From assembly GCA_016191815.1 (NCBI GenBank), contig JACPVI010000035.1, forward strand, positions 1 through 64,000: a stretch of 64,000 nt of DNA, written 5' to 3'. Source of the DNA: Myxococcales bacterium (lineage in GTDB: Bacteria > Myxococcota > Myxococcia > Myxococcales > Myxococcaceae). The position numbers and the translations under genes are program-made. This document shows, piece by piece, positions 15,874 through 24,196 of the stretch (position 1 is the first letter of the stretch; the number at the start of each line of letters is the position of its first letter). Below the pieces are notes generated by a model. That model searched no databases. It saw only the letters and a program-made list of their open reading frames with translations, and was not told where the DNA came from.

Positions 15874-17109
15874 CTAGAATTCTGGCCTCTTCAGCTCCGC
15901 GGTCGGGGGCTCGACGCCGGTCTCGAGGAAGCTGAAGTCGGTGGGCCGGGGTTCGGGCTCCTCGGAGAGTTTGGGAGAAGGCTTGGCGGCCTTTCTGGGC
16001 GCCTTCGGCCGCGCCACCGTTGCCGCCGAGTGACGGGCAGGACGCTTGGGGGCTGCAGGGAGCGGCGCGATGAGGTCCGCCTCGGCCGACGCTTCGACGC
16101 TGGCGGCTGCCTTTGGCGCCGGAACGGACAGGGCAGGCGCAGCGGGGCGCGCCGGCTCCAACGGCGGCCGGGAGGAGGGCGCCCGGGTGGCGAGGAACAG
16201 GGCGGTGGAGCCGACCAGGAGAATCGCCGAACCGACCGCGAGCATCACCGGCGCCAGACGCCGGGCGGGCGCGGGCTCGGCCGCGGGCGGCTCCAAGGCC
16301 GGCATCTCCGGGATGGTGGGCATCTGCTGAGGTGGGCGGCTCAAGAGCTCCGCCACCTCTCGGGCCGAGGGCCGGGCGAGCGGATCGGGATGCACCATCT
16401 GGCGCATGAGCCCCCGCATCACCGGCGGCTGGGACTGGGGGACCTCCGGGGTCCACTTCCCGGTGGCGAGCTGATGGATGGTGGCCAGGGTGGTGGCGGC
16501 GGCCGGCGCCCGGCCTCCGGCGGCGAGGCAGAGCACTGCGCCGAGGGCGTAGACGTCGGCGGCGGCCGAGGGCGGCATCCCCTGGGCCCGCTCCGGCGAG
16601 AGGAAGGCCGCCATCCGCACCATCAGCGCCATCAGCCGCTCCTCGCCGCGCCGGTCGGTGAGGCGGTTGGCGATCACCAGCGGCATGTCCCAGAGCACTG
16701 CCTTCTTGTCCTGCCGCAAGAGCAGCGAGTCGGCGCTCAATTCGCCGTGGAAGACTCCCTGCGAGTGGATGGTGGCCAGCACGTCGGCGATGTCCGCTCC
16801 GATTCGGCCGAGGTGCAAGGCGCTGAACGGCTCCCCGAGCATGGTGGAGAGGAGCACCCCGTCGGGGAAGTCCATCGCCACGAAAGCCGCCGAACCCATC
16901 CTCCCGGTCTGGTGGATGCGCGGCAGGGTGGGGTGCGACGGCAACTGGCTCATCGCGCGCGCGGCGGCGTCGCCGTTGGCGTCCAAGGGCAGCCAGCGGA
17001 CCGCAATCCTCTCCCCGGACTCCTCGTGCTCGGCGCAGTCGAGACGGCCGATCCCCTCGCAGCGCAAGGGCGCGCGGATCTTGATCTTCGGATCCAGCTC
17101 AGCGTTCAT
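15874..17109 (-). CDS. Membrane-anchored pseudokinase of the Ser/Thr kinase fold
   Basis: This 411-residue protein keeps the outline of a bacterial Ser/Thr kinase domain (residues ~15-260: GVFHGELSADSLLL, a DVYALGAVL helix, a C-lobe HPDPLARPSAREV). Several catalytic positions have changed: the ATP-binding Lys is Arg38, HRD is His121-Gly-Glu, DFG is Asp141-Met-Pro, and no glycine-rich loop is visible. It is therefore probably inactive as a kinase. One membrane segment (~279-300, VMLAVGSAILLVGSTALFLA) and a Pro/Ala-rich tail follow. It is the last gene of an operon with a Cys-rich lipoprotein and a TPR protein, so a sensing or scaffold role at the inner membrane is likely. Confidence 0.85.
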   Translation of the reverse strand: MNAELDPKIKIRAPLRCEGIGRLDCAEHEESGERIAVRWLPLDANGDAAARAMSQLPSHPTLPRIHQTGRMGSAAFVAMDFPDGVLLSTMLGEPFSALHLGRIGADIADVLATIHSQGVFHGELSADSLLLRQDKKAVLWDMPLVIANRLTDRRGEERLMALMVRMAAFLSPERAQGMPPSAAADVYALGAVLCLAAGGRAPAAATTLATIHQLATGKWTPEVPQSQPPVMRGLMRQMVHPDPLARPSAREVAELLSRPPQQMPTIPEMPALEPPAAEPAPARRLAPVMLAVGSAILLVGSTALFLATRAPSSRPPLEPARPAAPALSVPAPKAAASVEASAEADLIAPLPAAPKRPARHSAATVARPKAPRKAAKPSPKLSEEPEPRPTDFSFLETGVEPPTAELKRPEF

Positions 17110-17132
17110 CGTCTTCTCCCCTTTCAAGTCGC

Positions 17133-19592
17133 TCACTGCCCCTCCACCACCACGCCGTTGTCTCCCACGAAGATCGCCCTGCCCGTGGCGGAGGTGCCTC
17201 CCCAAAGCGGCCAGGGGGCGGTGAGCCGGCTGGTCCAGCCGCTCCCGTCGAAGCGCACCACCTCGGTGCCATTGGAGATGGCGTAGGCCTCGGCCGGCCC
17301 GAAGACCTGTAGCGCCTCGAGGGAAGCGCGTGCCGGGAGCTGGGTCCAGCTTCCGCCCTCCAGCCTGGCGAAGACGTTGTCCCCCGCCACGTAGATGGTG
17401 CCGCTGGAGGTGAGCCAGCAGCTCGAGAGCGAGGCCGCCGGGTTGGGATAGGGGGGCGAAACCGGTGCCCAGTTTCCGCCGGAGAGCCGCAGCACCGTGC
17501 CGCCGCTCCCGCAGGCCACCGCGCTTTGCGGGCCGGCGCAATGGACCGAGCGGAGGCTGGCGCCGGTAGGGGAGGTCATCGGGCTGACGGTGGAGCCGTT
17601 GCACGAGCGGATGACTCCCGAGTCGCCCACGATGTAGAGCTCGGTGTCGCTCACCCGGCAGAGCGCGTTGAGGTTCGAGGTGGTGTTGGAGGTGAGCAGC
17701 GCGTAGCCGCCGGCGGTGACTCGGTAGACGTCTCCGCCCGAGCCCACCACCAGGGAGTAGGTCAGCCCCGCGGCGAGGCCGTACATCCCGGTGGTGGGGC
17801 TCCTCCGGAAGGAGAAGGCGCTCTGGCCTGCCATGCGCACCGCGAGGTCGCCGTCCTGATTCATCAGGTACAGCGAGCCCCCGGGCGAGAAGGCGGCGGC
17901 CTGCCAGTGCTCTCCCAGATCGAGCACCTCGTTGGTGAGGACGCCGCGGCGGAAGATGCTGGCGCTGTTCGGCCCGCTGTCGGCCACGATGACTCCCCCG
18001 GACTCGTTCCGGGAGAGGCACTGCCCACCGCCGCCGGCGCCTCCACCCAGGTAGAGGTCCAAGAGCGGCCCGTTGGGGTCGAACCCGTTGGAGGTGAAGC
18101 GGTAGAGGCGGCCGACTCCGGCGCCGCCGCGGCCGGTGAGGACGTACGCCGCCTTGCCGCTCATGTAGGGGGCCTCGGTGATGCCGGCGATGTGCCCGCC
18201 GCTCATTCCCGCCGGCACCTGGGTGGCATCGAAGCTGCCCGCGGAGAGGTGGCGCCTCACCGCCGGCGCGGTGGAGCGGCCGGTGAAGGCCGCGCCGGAG
18301 CCGGTGCTCACCGAGGGGCCCACCGCGCGGAAGGCGTCGGAGGTGGAGCTGTCCTGGTCGGTGTACCAGGTGCCGGTGAGGGAGCTGGCGTAGGCGACGC
18401 AGCCCCTCGGAGTCGCCGAGACGCAAAGGCCGGCGATGCGCTCGTTGTCGATGTCGTTCACGAAGACCGCGGCGCCCCTGAAAGAGACGCTGCTGCTCAC
18501 GCTGCCGTAGGACCAACTGCTTCCGTTCCATCGCCAGTAGCCGCCGGCGTCATCGGCCAAAAGGACGTGGCTGTCGGTTCGGCCGTGGACGGACACCAGG
18601 CTTGCGCCGCCGGGCCCCGGCCCTGGGGGGGCCGAGGTGAGGGTGCTGCCGTTGTAGCGGAGCAGCGTCTTGCCTTGGCCGACAATCCAGCCGGAGCCGG
18701 AAGAGCTGAGCCAGACGCCGTTCAAGTTGGAGTTGGTGGGCGAGCCGAGCTCGGTCCAGTTGGTGCCGTTCCACTTGCTCACCTTCCCCAAAGGGCCCAC
18801 CGCGAGGACATGGCCGCCGCTGGAGAGCGGGGCCTGGTCCACCGCGTTCACCGCGTGGCGCACCTTCGGACCGGTCTGGGTGAAGGTGAGGCCGGCGGGC
18901 ACGCAGAGGTTTCCCTGGCAGGTGCCGTTGCAGCTGGTCTCGGTGAAGGTGTAGCTGCACTGTCCGGTGCTGGGCTGGCAGGTGCCCGGAGAGTTGTAAG
19001 TGCGGACCCTTCCCGCCAGGCAGGTGGAAGGCGGCGGGGTGTTGCAGACCACTCCCTGGCAGAGGTTCTGGTTGACGCACTGGTTGCTCTGGCAGCCGTT
19101 GGCGCAGCCGGTGTCGTTGAAGGAATAGCTACAAATACTGCCCTGGCAGGTCCCGCTCGGGGCGTAGGTGCGCAGTGTGGTGGCGTTGACGCAGAAGGGC
19201 GCAGGGGGAGTGGTGCAGCTCACTCCGGTGCAAGGCTCCCCCGAGCAAGCGTTGTTGGCGCAGCCCTTGGCGCAGGTGACGTCCGAAGAGGAGTAGCTGC
19301 AGCTGCCGTCGGCCGAGTTGCAGGTGCCGCCCGAGGCGAAGGTGCGCAGGGTGGAGGAGTTGACGCAGAAGGCGGCCGGCGGAGTGGAGCAGCTGACTCC
19401 CTGGCACCGATCCCCGCCGTCGGTGGCGCAGGCGTTGTTGGCGCAGGTGACCTGATTGCGGCACACCCCGCCCACGCAGATGAAGCCCGCCGGACAGGGG
19501 TTGGACAAGTCGCACTTCAGCCCCTCGGGGTCGACCTGGATGGCGGTGTCGCATGCCGAGAGAGCCAAGAGGGCCAGGGCCCAGCGCTTCAT
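17133..19592 (-). CDS. Large lipoprotein with four Cys-rich repeats and a repeat-rich domain
   Basis: The 819-residue protein begins with a lipoprotein signal peptide ending Leu-Ser-Ala-Cys14, followed by Asp at +2. Residues ~25-245 hold four copies of a Cys-rich unit with the pattern CxGVxCxTPP...FCVN..TLRTY....GTC....CSYS....C..GC..N.C. The remaining ~560 residues contain recurring Gly/Ser/Trp-rich blades (W-x-x-L-x-x-P, VxAVG.GG) suggestive of a beta-propeller. It is probably surface-exposed and binding in function; no enzyme motif was seen. Its ATG overlaps the upstream stop by 4 bp (ATGA at 19589-19592). Confidence 0.88.
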   Translation of the reverse strand: MKRWALALLALSACDTAIQVDPEGLKCDLSNPCPAGFICVGGVCRNQVTCANNACATDGGDRCQGVSCSTPPAAFCVNSSTLRTFASGGTCNSADGSCSYSSSDVTCAKGCANNACSGEPCTGVSCTTPPAPFCVNATTLRTYAPSGTCQGSICSYSFNDTGCANGCQSNQCVNQNLCQGVVCNTPPPSTCLAGRVRTYNSPGTCQPSTGQCSYTFTETSCNGTCQGNLCVPAGLTFTQTGPKVRHAVNAVDQAPLSSGGHVLAVGPLGKVSKWNGTNWTELGSPTNSNLNGVWLSSSGSGWIVGQGKTLLRYNGSTLTSAPPGPGPGGASLVSVHGRTDSHVLLADDAGGYWRWNGSSWSYGSVSSSVSFRGAAVFVNDIDNERIAGLCVSATPRGCVAYASSLTGTWYTDQDSSTSDAFRAVGPSVSTGSGAAFTGRSTAPAVRRHLSAGSFDATQVPAGMSGGHIAGITEAPYMSGKAAYVLTGRGGAGVGRLYRFTSNGFDPNGPLLDLYLGGGAGGGGQCLSRNESGGVIVADSGPNSASIFRRGVLTNEVLDLGEHWQAAAFSPGGSLYLMNQDGDLAVRMAGQSAFSFRRSPTTGMYGLAAGLTYSLVVGSGGDVYRVTAGGYALLTSNTTSNLNALCRVSDTELYIVGDSGVIRSCNGSTVSPMTSPTGASLRSVHCAGPQSAVACGSGGTVLRLSGGNWAPVSPPYPNPAASLSSCWLTSSGTIYVAGDNVFARLEGGSWTQLPARASLEALQVFGPAEAYAISNGTEVVRFDGSGWTSRLTAPWPLWGGTSATGRAIFVGDNGVVVEGQ

Positions 19593-20482
19593 CGGTCGCC
19601 TCCGCGCTTCGCCCCCGGCTCCGGCAGGGTGAAAACGAACATCGCTCCGCCGCCCAGAGCGCCCACCCCGCCGGCAATCCACAGGGCGTTGGCCCACCCG
19701 CCCTTGCCGTTAGCCGCGGCGGCGAGGACTTTGGCATCGCCGTAGGTGAGGCTGGCCCGGTCGTTGTCGAGGCGCGACTTGTCCGAGGCGGCCATCGCTC
19801 CCATCGCGGTGCCGGCGGCGAGGGCGACCACCGAGGCGCCGAGGACGGCGTAGGAGGCGGTGCGCACCACCCCGCGCGCGTTCACGGGCTTGGAGCCGTC
19901 AGCGGCGGCCCACTGCGGGGTGGCGCTCGCCGCGTCGAGAAGCGGCGGGGGAAGCGGCTCCACCGGGACGGTGTGGGTCTTGCCGGTGCGGATCTGCACC
20001 AGCCGCTTGTGCGGGCCGCCGGGAAACTGGGCCAAAAGCTCGTAGTCGCCCGGAGGGAGAAAGACCGCCAGGGGGAGCTCGGGAAACGCCTTCCCCGCCA
20101 CCGACGCCGAGTGCAAGCCGCCGCCCTCGGCCTCGAGCAACCCGCGGCCCTCACCCTCCGCCAACGCGAGCGCCGCGCCGACTTTCTCCGCGACGTCCAG
20201 AGCATCCTTGGCGGTGGGAGAGCGCCGCAGGTAGAGCCGGTAGTAGTAGGTGGAAAAGGCCAAATCCCCGAGCTTCTCGTGGCACTTGGCCAGGTCGAAG
20301 GCCACCTCCGGGGTGACGCGGATCAAATCCGCCTGCCTAAAGTGCCAGATGGCAGCGCCATATTCACCCTGCTCGAAGAACTGTTCTCCCTGGGTGAAGT
20401 GGGCCTTGAAACGCTCCAAGTCCTGCGCCGGCGGGTCGACGGGCGCATTCGCCAGGACTAGGGCGAGGAGCGAGAGGAACAT
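19589..20482 (-). CDS. Exported TPR-type protein
   Basis: This 297-residue protein opens with a hydrophobic signal sequence (MFLSLLALVLANAP). Residues ~25-110 carry TPR-like repeats (FEQGEYGAAIWHFRQADLI, FDLAKCHEKLGDLAFSTYYYRLYL). A short beta-rich PEGA-like stretch follows (LAVFLPPGDYELLAQ) and two C-terminal hydrophobic segments (VLGASVVALAAGTAMGAMAA; ALWIAGGVGALGGGAMFVFT). This layout is common in myxobacterial membrane proteins. It is the first gene of the operon with the Cys-rich lipoprotein and pseudokinase. GGAG lies 8 bp upstream of the ATG and a plausible promoter lies just beyond. Confidence 0.85.
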   Translation of the reverse strand: MFLSLLALVLANAPVDPPAQDLERFKAHFTQGEQFFEQGEYGAAIWHFRQADLIRVTPEVAFDLAKCHEKLGDLAFSTYYYRLYLRRSPTAKDALDVAEKVGAALALAEGEGRGLLEAEGGGLHSASVAGKAFPELPLAVFLPPGDYELLAQFPGGPHKRLVQIRTGKTHTVPVEPLPPPLLDAASATPQWAAADGSKPVNARGVVRTASYAVLGASVVALAAGTAMGAMAASDKSRLDNDRASLTYGDAKVLAAAANGKGGWANALWIAGGVGALGGGAMFVFTLPEPGAKRGGDR

Positions 20483-20508
20483 CGAGTGGCTCCGGCAGTG
20501 GACTCACC

Positions 20509-20538
20509 CGTATACGACAGTTGGGCGGGTACCTTCAA
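20509..20538 (-). promoter_or_regulatory. Candidate sigma-70-type promoter of the TPR-lipoprotein-pseudokinase operon
   Basis: Minus-strand TTGAAG (20538-20533) and TATACG (20514-20509) are spaced 18 bp apart. Initiation would be about 20 bases before the ATG at 20482, leaving room for the GGAG ribosome-binding site. Both hexamers are partial matches. Confidence 0.4.
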
Positions 20539-20617
20539 CCACCTGGGGGTACATTGTCGGAGTTGGTGGGTGCGAAGTTGAGTGCCCAGGCCCGGGGGCC
20601 TACTGTGGCGGTCCCCG

Positions 20618-22441
20618 ATGCGTCCGGCCCCAGAGAGGAGTGAAGCGCGGGAGCTGGGCCTCTTGGGGCTCTGCCAGTTGGGGCTGGCGGCGGTATTCGG
20701 GGCGGTGAGCTGGCCCTTCTTTCCCACCGAGCGGGGGATGGCGGGGCACGACTACGGGTATTTCCTGCCCCAGCTCTTGGACGGCTTCCTCTGGTACCGG
20801 GCGAACGGGCCTTGGGAGGTGCCATGGTTCAGCCCTTCGTTTTGCGGTGGGGTGCCGGCGCTCGCCAATCCGCAGAACCTCTTCTACTCGGTGCCGCAAG
20901 CGCTCTCGCTTGGGGTGGCGCCGATCCGGGCGGCGTGGCTGACCGGGGTGTTGTTCGCCTGGCTGGGTTTTCTGGGCAGCTACCTGTTGCTTCGCCGGGC
21001 CTTCGGCGCGGGGAGGGCGCCCTCGGCCCTGGGCGGAGGGCTGTTCATGCTGAACGGCTTCTTCCTCCACCGGATGCTGATCGGCCATCTCTCCTTCCAC
21101 GCCTTCATGCTCTCGCCGCTCTTGGGTTTCTTCCTGCTGCGGCCGTGGGAGGGGAAGCGACTTCGCTTCGCGTTGGATGCGGTGGCGGCGGGACTGTTGC
21201 TGGCCTACTGGCTCTACTCGGGGATGGTCCACCTCGCCCTGCCGGCGGTGGCGGGGGTGTTGGCGGTGGGGCTTTCCCGCTCGATGCGGGGGCCGGGCCT
21301 TGGGCCGATGCTCTCCAAGCTCTTCCTGGCGGGCGCTTGGGCGGCGGTGGTTTCCTCGGCGAAGCTCCTTCCGGCGCTCGCCTTCGTGGAGCTTTTCCCG
21401 CGGGGAGACTATCCGCTTCCCGGAGTGCGGAGCCTGCTCGAGCAGCTTCTCTTTCTGGGGCGGGCGCTCTTCGCCGGAGGAGTGGCCGGGCTGGCCGAGC
21501 GGGTGGTGGTGGGCGCCCAGTTCCGGGTGGAGCCGCAGGAGCTGGAGTACGGCGTCTCGGCGGTTCCGCTGCTGTTGCTCTCGGCGGCGGCGGTGCTCGG
21601 GCTGAGGAGGCGGCTTGGGTTGGCTGCGCCTTCCGGCGCTCCTCGCCGGAGGCCGCTCCGGGGAGCTCACCTCGCCGCGCTGGTCGCCTTGCTTTGCCTC
21701 CCCCTGCTGCTCAACCACCATTCGCCGGGATGGAACGCCTTCCTCAAGTCGGTGCCGTTCTTGGGAGCCTCGGCCAACTTCCTCCGCTGGTACTGCCTCT
21801 ACCTCCTGCCGCTCTCGGTGGGCGCGGCGCTGTCTTTGGAGAGGGTTCCGGAGCTCAAGCGCTTCGCCCTGCCCCTTTGCGCGCTCGGGCTCGCCGCCGC
21901 CGCGGTGCAGACCGTCCTCTACGACCGGAGCTACTACCGCGAGCAACCGTATGAAACCAAACGGCTCACCGAGGCCCACTCCCGCTTTCGCCAGGGGATG
22001 GTGCCCGGCATCGACTACGTGGTGGCCCGCGTGGGGCCGGACGGAGTGGCGATGAGCGTGGCCAACCGGAACGAGGCCCTCATCGCCTCCGGCTCCCAGC
22101 TCAACTGCTACGAGCCGATGTTCGGCTACCGGCTGGAGAAGCTTCCTCTGCGGACGCTCGAGCCCGGGCAGGTCCGAGAGCTTTCTTCGGGCGCCTTCAA
22201 CCTGAAAAACCCTGCCTGCTACGTGTACCCGAAGGAGAACGGCTGCTCGCCGGGAGACCATTTCACCTCTGCGCAGCGGGACGAGCTGGAGCGCTTCGTC
22301 CAGAGAAAGCCCTTCGCCTTCCGCGTGCCGGTGCGGCAGCGGGTGGCCAACTGGGCCTCGCTCCTGGGGCTGGTTTTCAGCCTGGGCTTCCTCGGCTATT
22401 GCGGGGCGAGTGAGGCCCGAAGGCGCCTGGGGGGCCGCTGA
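20618..22441 (+). CDS. Polytopic membrane protein, YfhO/GT-C glycosyltransferase-like
   Basis: About 607 residues with ten or more membrane helices. After the first helix is an acidic loop (GHDYGYFLPQLLDGFLW) like the DxD/ExD loop of GT-C lipid-sugar-dependent glycosyltransferases, and the C-terminal ~150 residues form a soluble domain before a last helix (ASLLGLVFSLGFLGYCG). YfhO-type proteins add sugars to wall or lipid acceptors using polyprenyl-phosphate sugars. The stop TGA is directly followed by the GTG of the next gene, which is also GT-C-like, so the two are coupled. The first in-frame ATG at 20582 is possible; 20618 fits a family start after the divergent intergenic region. Confidence 0.75.
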   Translation: MRPAPERSEARELGLLGLCQLGLAAVFGAVSWPFFPTERGMAGHDYGYFLPQLLDGFLWYRANGPWEVPWFSPSFCGGVPALANPQNLFYSVPQALSLGVAPIRAAWLTGVLFAWLGFLGSYLLLRRAFGAGRAPSALGGGLFMLNGFFLHRMLIGHLSFHAFMLSPLLGFFLLRPWEGKRLRFALDAVAAGLLLAYWLYSGMVHLALPAVAGVLAVGLSRSMRGPGLGPMLSKLFLAGAWAAVVSSAKLLPALAFVELFPRGDYPLPGVRSLLEQLLFLGRALFAGGVAGLAERVVVGAQFRVEPQELEYGVSAVPLLLLSAAAVLGLRRRLGLAAPSGAPRRRPLRGAHLAALVALLCLPLLLNHHSPGWNAFLKSVPFLGASANFLRWYCLYLLPLSVGAALSLERVPELKRFALPLCALGLAAAAVQTVLYDRSYYREQPYETKRLTEAHSRFRQGMVPGIDYVVARVGPDGVAMSVANRNEALIASGSQLNCYEPMFGYRLEKLPLRTLEPGQVRELSSGAFNLKNPACYVYPKENGCSPGDHFTSAQRDELERFVQRKPFAFRVPVRQRVANWASLLGLVFSLGFLGYCGASEARRRLGGR

Positions 22442-24193
22442 GTGCGCGCCTGGGCCAAGGCCGCCGGCGTCCTCCTCCTCGCGGTGGCGGCCTACTTCCC
22501 GGCACTCGGGGCGGGCTTCGTCTTCGACGATGCGCTGCTGCTCACGGACAACCGGCTGATCCGCGAGAGCGGCGGGCTCTTCGACATCTGGTTCAGCACC
22601 CAGCCCAAGGACTACCTCCCGCTCACCCACACCTCCTTCTGGCTGGAGTGGAGGCTGTGGGGCGAGTGGGCCGCCGGCTACCACCTGTCGAACGTGCTCC
22701 TCCACGGACTCTCGGCGGTGCTCTTGGGCCTTTTGCTGGAAAGGCTCTCGGTGCGCGGGGCCTTCTTCGCCGCGGCGCTGTTCGCGGTGCACCCGGTGGC
22801 GGCCTCCTCGGTGGCGTGGGTGAGCGAGCGGAAGAACGCGCTCTCCGGGCTGCTTTTCCTCGTCGCGCTCTGGGCGTTCTTGCGCTTCGAGCGGAGCGGG
22901 AAACGGGCGGCCTACCTGGGCTCGCTGGGGCTTTTCCTCCTCTCGCTGCTTTGCAAGGCCTCGGCGGTGATGATGCCGCCCCTTTTGCTCCTCCTCGCCT
23001 TCTGGCAGCGCGGAAAGGTTTCCTGGCGGGACCTCCTCCGGAGCGCGCCCTTCTTCGCGCTCTCCGCCGGCGCGGGAGCGGTGACCATCTGGTTCCAGCT
23101 CCACCGGGCCATCTCCTACGACTCGGGGCCTCCCGAGGGAGCGCTGGAGCGGCTCGCCGCCGCCGGCTGGTCCATCTGGTTCTATCTCGGGAAGGCCTTC
23201 GTCCCTTTGGGGCTGAGCCTCATCTACCCGCGCTGGGAGGTGGAGGGCCGCTCGCTTCTCCACCACCTTCCCTGGATGGCCTACCTCGCAGGGCTGGCCT
23301 TCCTGTGGGCCAAGCGGAAATCATTCGGGCGGCCGCTGCTCGTGGGCCTTGGGCACCACGGACTCTTCCTTCTGCCGGTGCTGGGCTTTCTGGAGATGTA
23401 CTGGAGGCGCTTCTCCTTCGTGGCGGACCACCTCCAGTACCTCTCGCTGATGGGACCGGTGGCGCTCGCAGGAGGGGCCGGGGCCTTCGCCTTCGAACGG
23501 GCGGGAAAGCTCGGCCGCGGGGCGCTCCTGGCATTTGGAGCGCTGTGCTTGGGCGTGCTGTCGGCGCTCACCTTCAGCGAGGCGCAGTCCTTCCGCGACG
23601 AGGAGACGCTCTGGCGGACCACGGTGGAGAGAAACCCCAAGGCCTGGGTGGCGCACTACAACCTGGGCGCCTCGCTGGTGGCGAAGGGACGGAAGGCGGA
23701 GGCGGAGGCGTGCTTCCGCCAGACGCTCAGGCTCCACCCCGGCTATTCCGAGGCGCACAACAACCTGGGCTCCATCCTCTCGGAGATGGGCGAGCTGCCA
23801 GGCGCTCTCGAGCACTTCGCTCGCGCGGTGAAGAGCCAGCCGCGGAACCTGGCGGCGAGGAGGAACCTGGCGGTCCACCTCGCCCGGAGCGGGCGCACCG
23901 AGGAGTCTCTTGGCGAGTTCGGCTCACTCCTCCGCGACGCTCCCGACGACGCCGTGGCGCTTCACGACTTCGGAGCGACTCTGGCCGGAATGGGACGGCT
24001 GGAGGAGGCCATCGACCGGCTCTCCCGGGCGGTGGAGCTACAGCCGGAGGCGTCCTGGCGCGAGGGCCTGGGCACCCTTCTCGAGGCACGCGGCCGCCGC
24101 TCCGAGGCGGCGCGGGAGTACCGCGAGGCGCTGAGGGTGGACCCCAGCCTCACCCGGGCCCGCGAGGGGCTCTCGCGCCTGGAAGGCCAGTGA
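22442..24193 (+). CDS. TMTC-like membrane O-mannosyltransferase with C-terminal TPRs
   Basis: The 583-residue protein has an N-terminal GT-C membrane domain (about eleven helices) with a conserved-type loop FVFDDALLLTDNRLI carrying the paired Asp, and a WVSERKNALSGLLFL segment seen in eukaryotic TMTC proteins. Residues ~395-580 are TPR repeats (AWVAHYNLGASLVAKGRKAEAE and following units). TMTC proteins transfer mannose from a polyprenyl-phosphate donor to protein, and the TPRs would position the acceptor. Its GTG start directly follows the stop of the previous gene. A DPM-synthase-like gene at 31677 could supply the donor, but it is not in this operon. The acceptor protein is unknown. Confidence 0.8.
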   Translation: MRAWAKAAGVLLLAVAAYFPALGAGFVFDDALLLTDNRLIRESGGLFDIWFSTQPKDYLPLTHTSFWLEWRLWGEWAAGYHLSNVLLHGLSAVLLGLLLERLSVRGAFFAAALFAVHPVAASSVAWVSERKNALSGLLFLVALWAFLRFERSGKRAAYLGSLGLFLLSLLCKASAVMMPPLLLLLAFWQRGKVSWRDLLRSAPFFALSAGAGAVTIWFQLHRAISYDSGPPEGALERLAAAGWSIWFYLGKAFVPLGLSLIYPRWEVEGRSLLHHLPWMAYLAGLAFLWAKRKSFGRPLLVGLGHHGLFLLPVLGFLEMYWRRFSFVADHLQYLSLMGPVALAGGAGAFAFERAGKLGRGALLAFGALCLGVLSALTFSEAQSFRDEETLWRTTVERNPKAWVAHYNLGASLVAKGRKAEAEACFRQTLRLHPGYSEAHNNLGSILSEMGELPGALEHFARAVKSQPRNLAARRNLAVHLARSGRTEESLGEFGSLLRDAPDDAVALHDFGATLAGMGRLEEAIDRLSRAVELQPEASWREGLGTLLEARGRRSEAAREYREALRVDPSLTRAREGLSRLEGQ

Positions 24194-24196
24194 GCG

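Noticed and set aside
20600-23266. An 888-codon reverse frame across the YfhO-like and TMTC-like genes
   Set aside because: Both forward genes have clear membrane segments and motifs; the reverse product is a charged low-complexity sequence.
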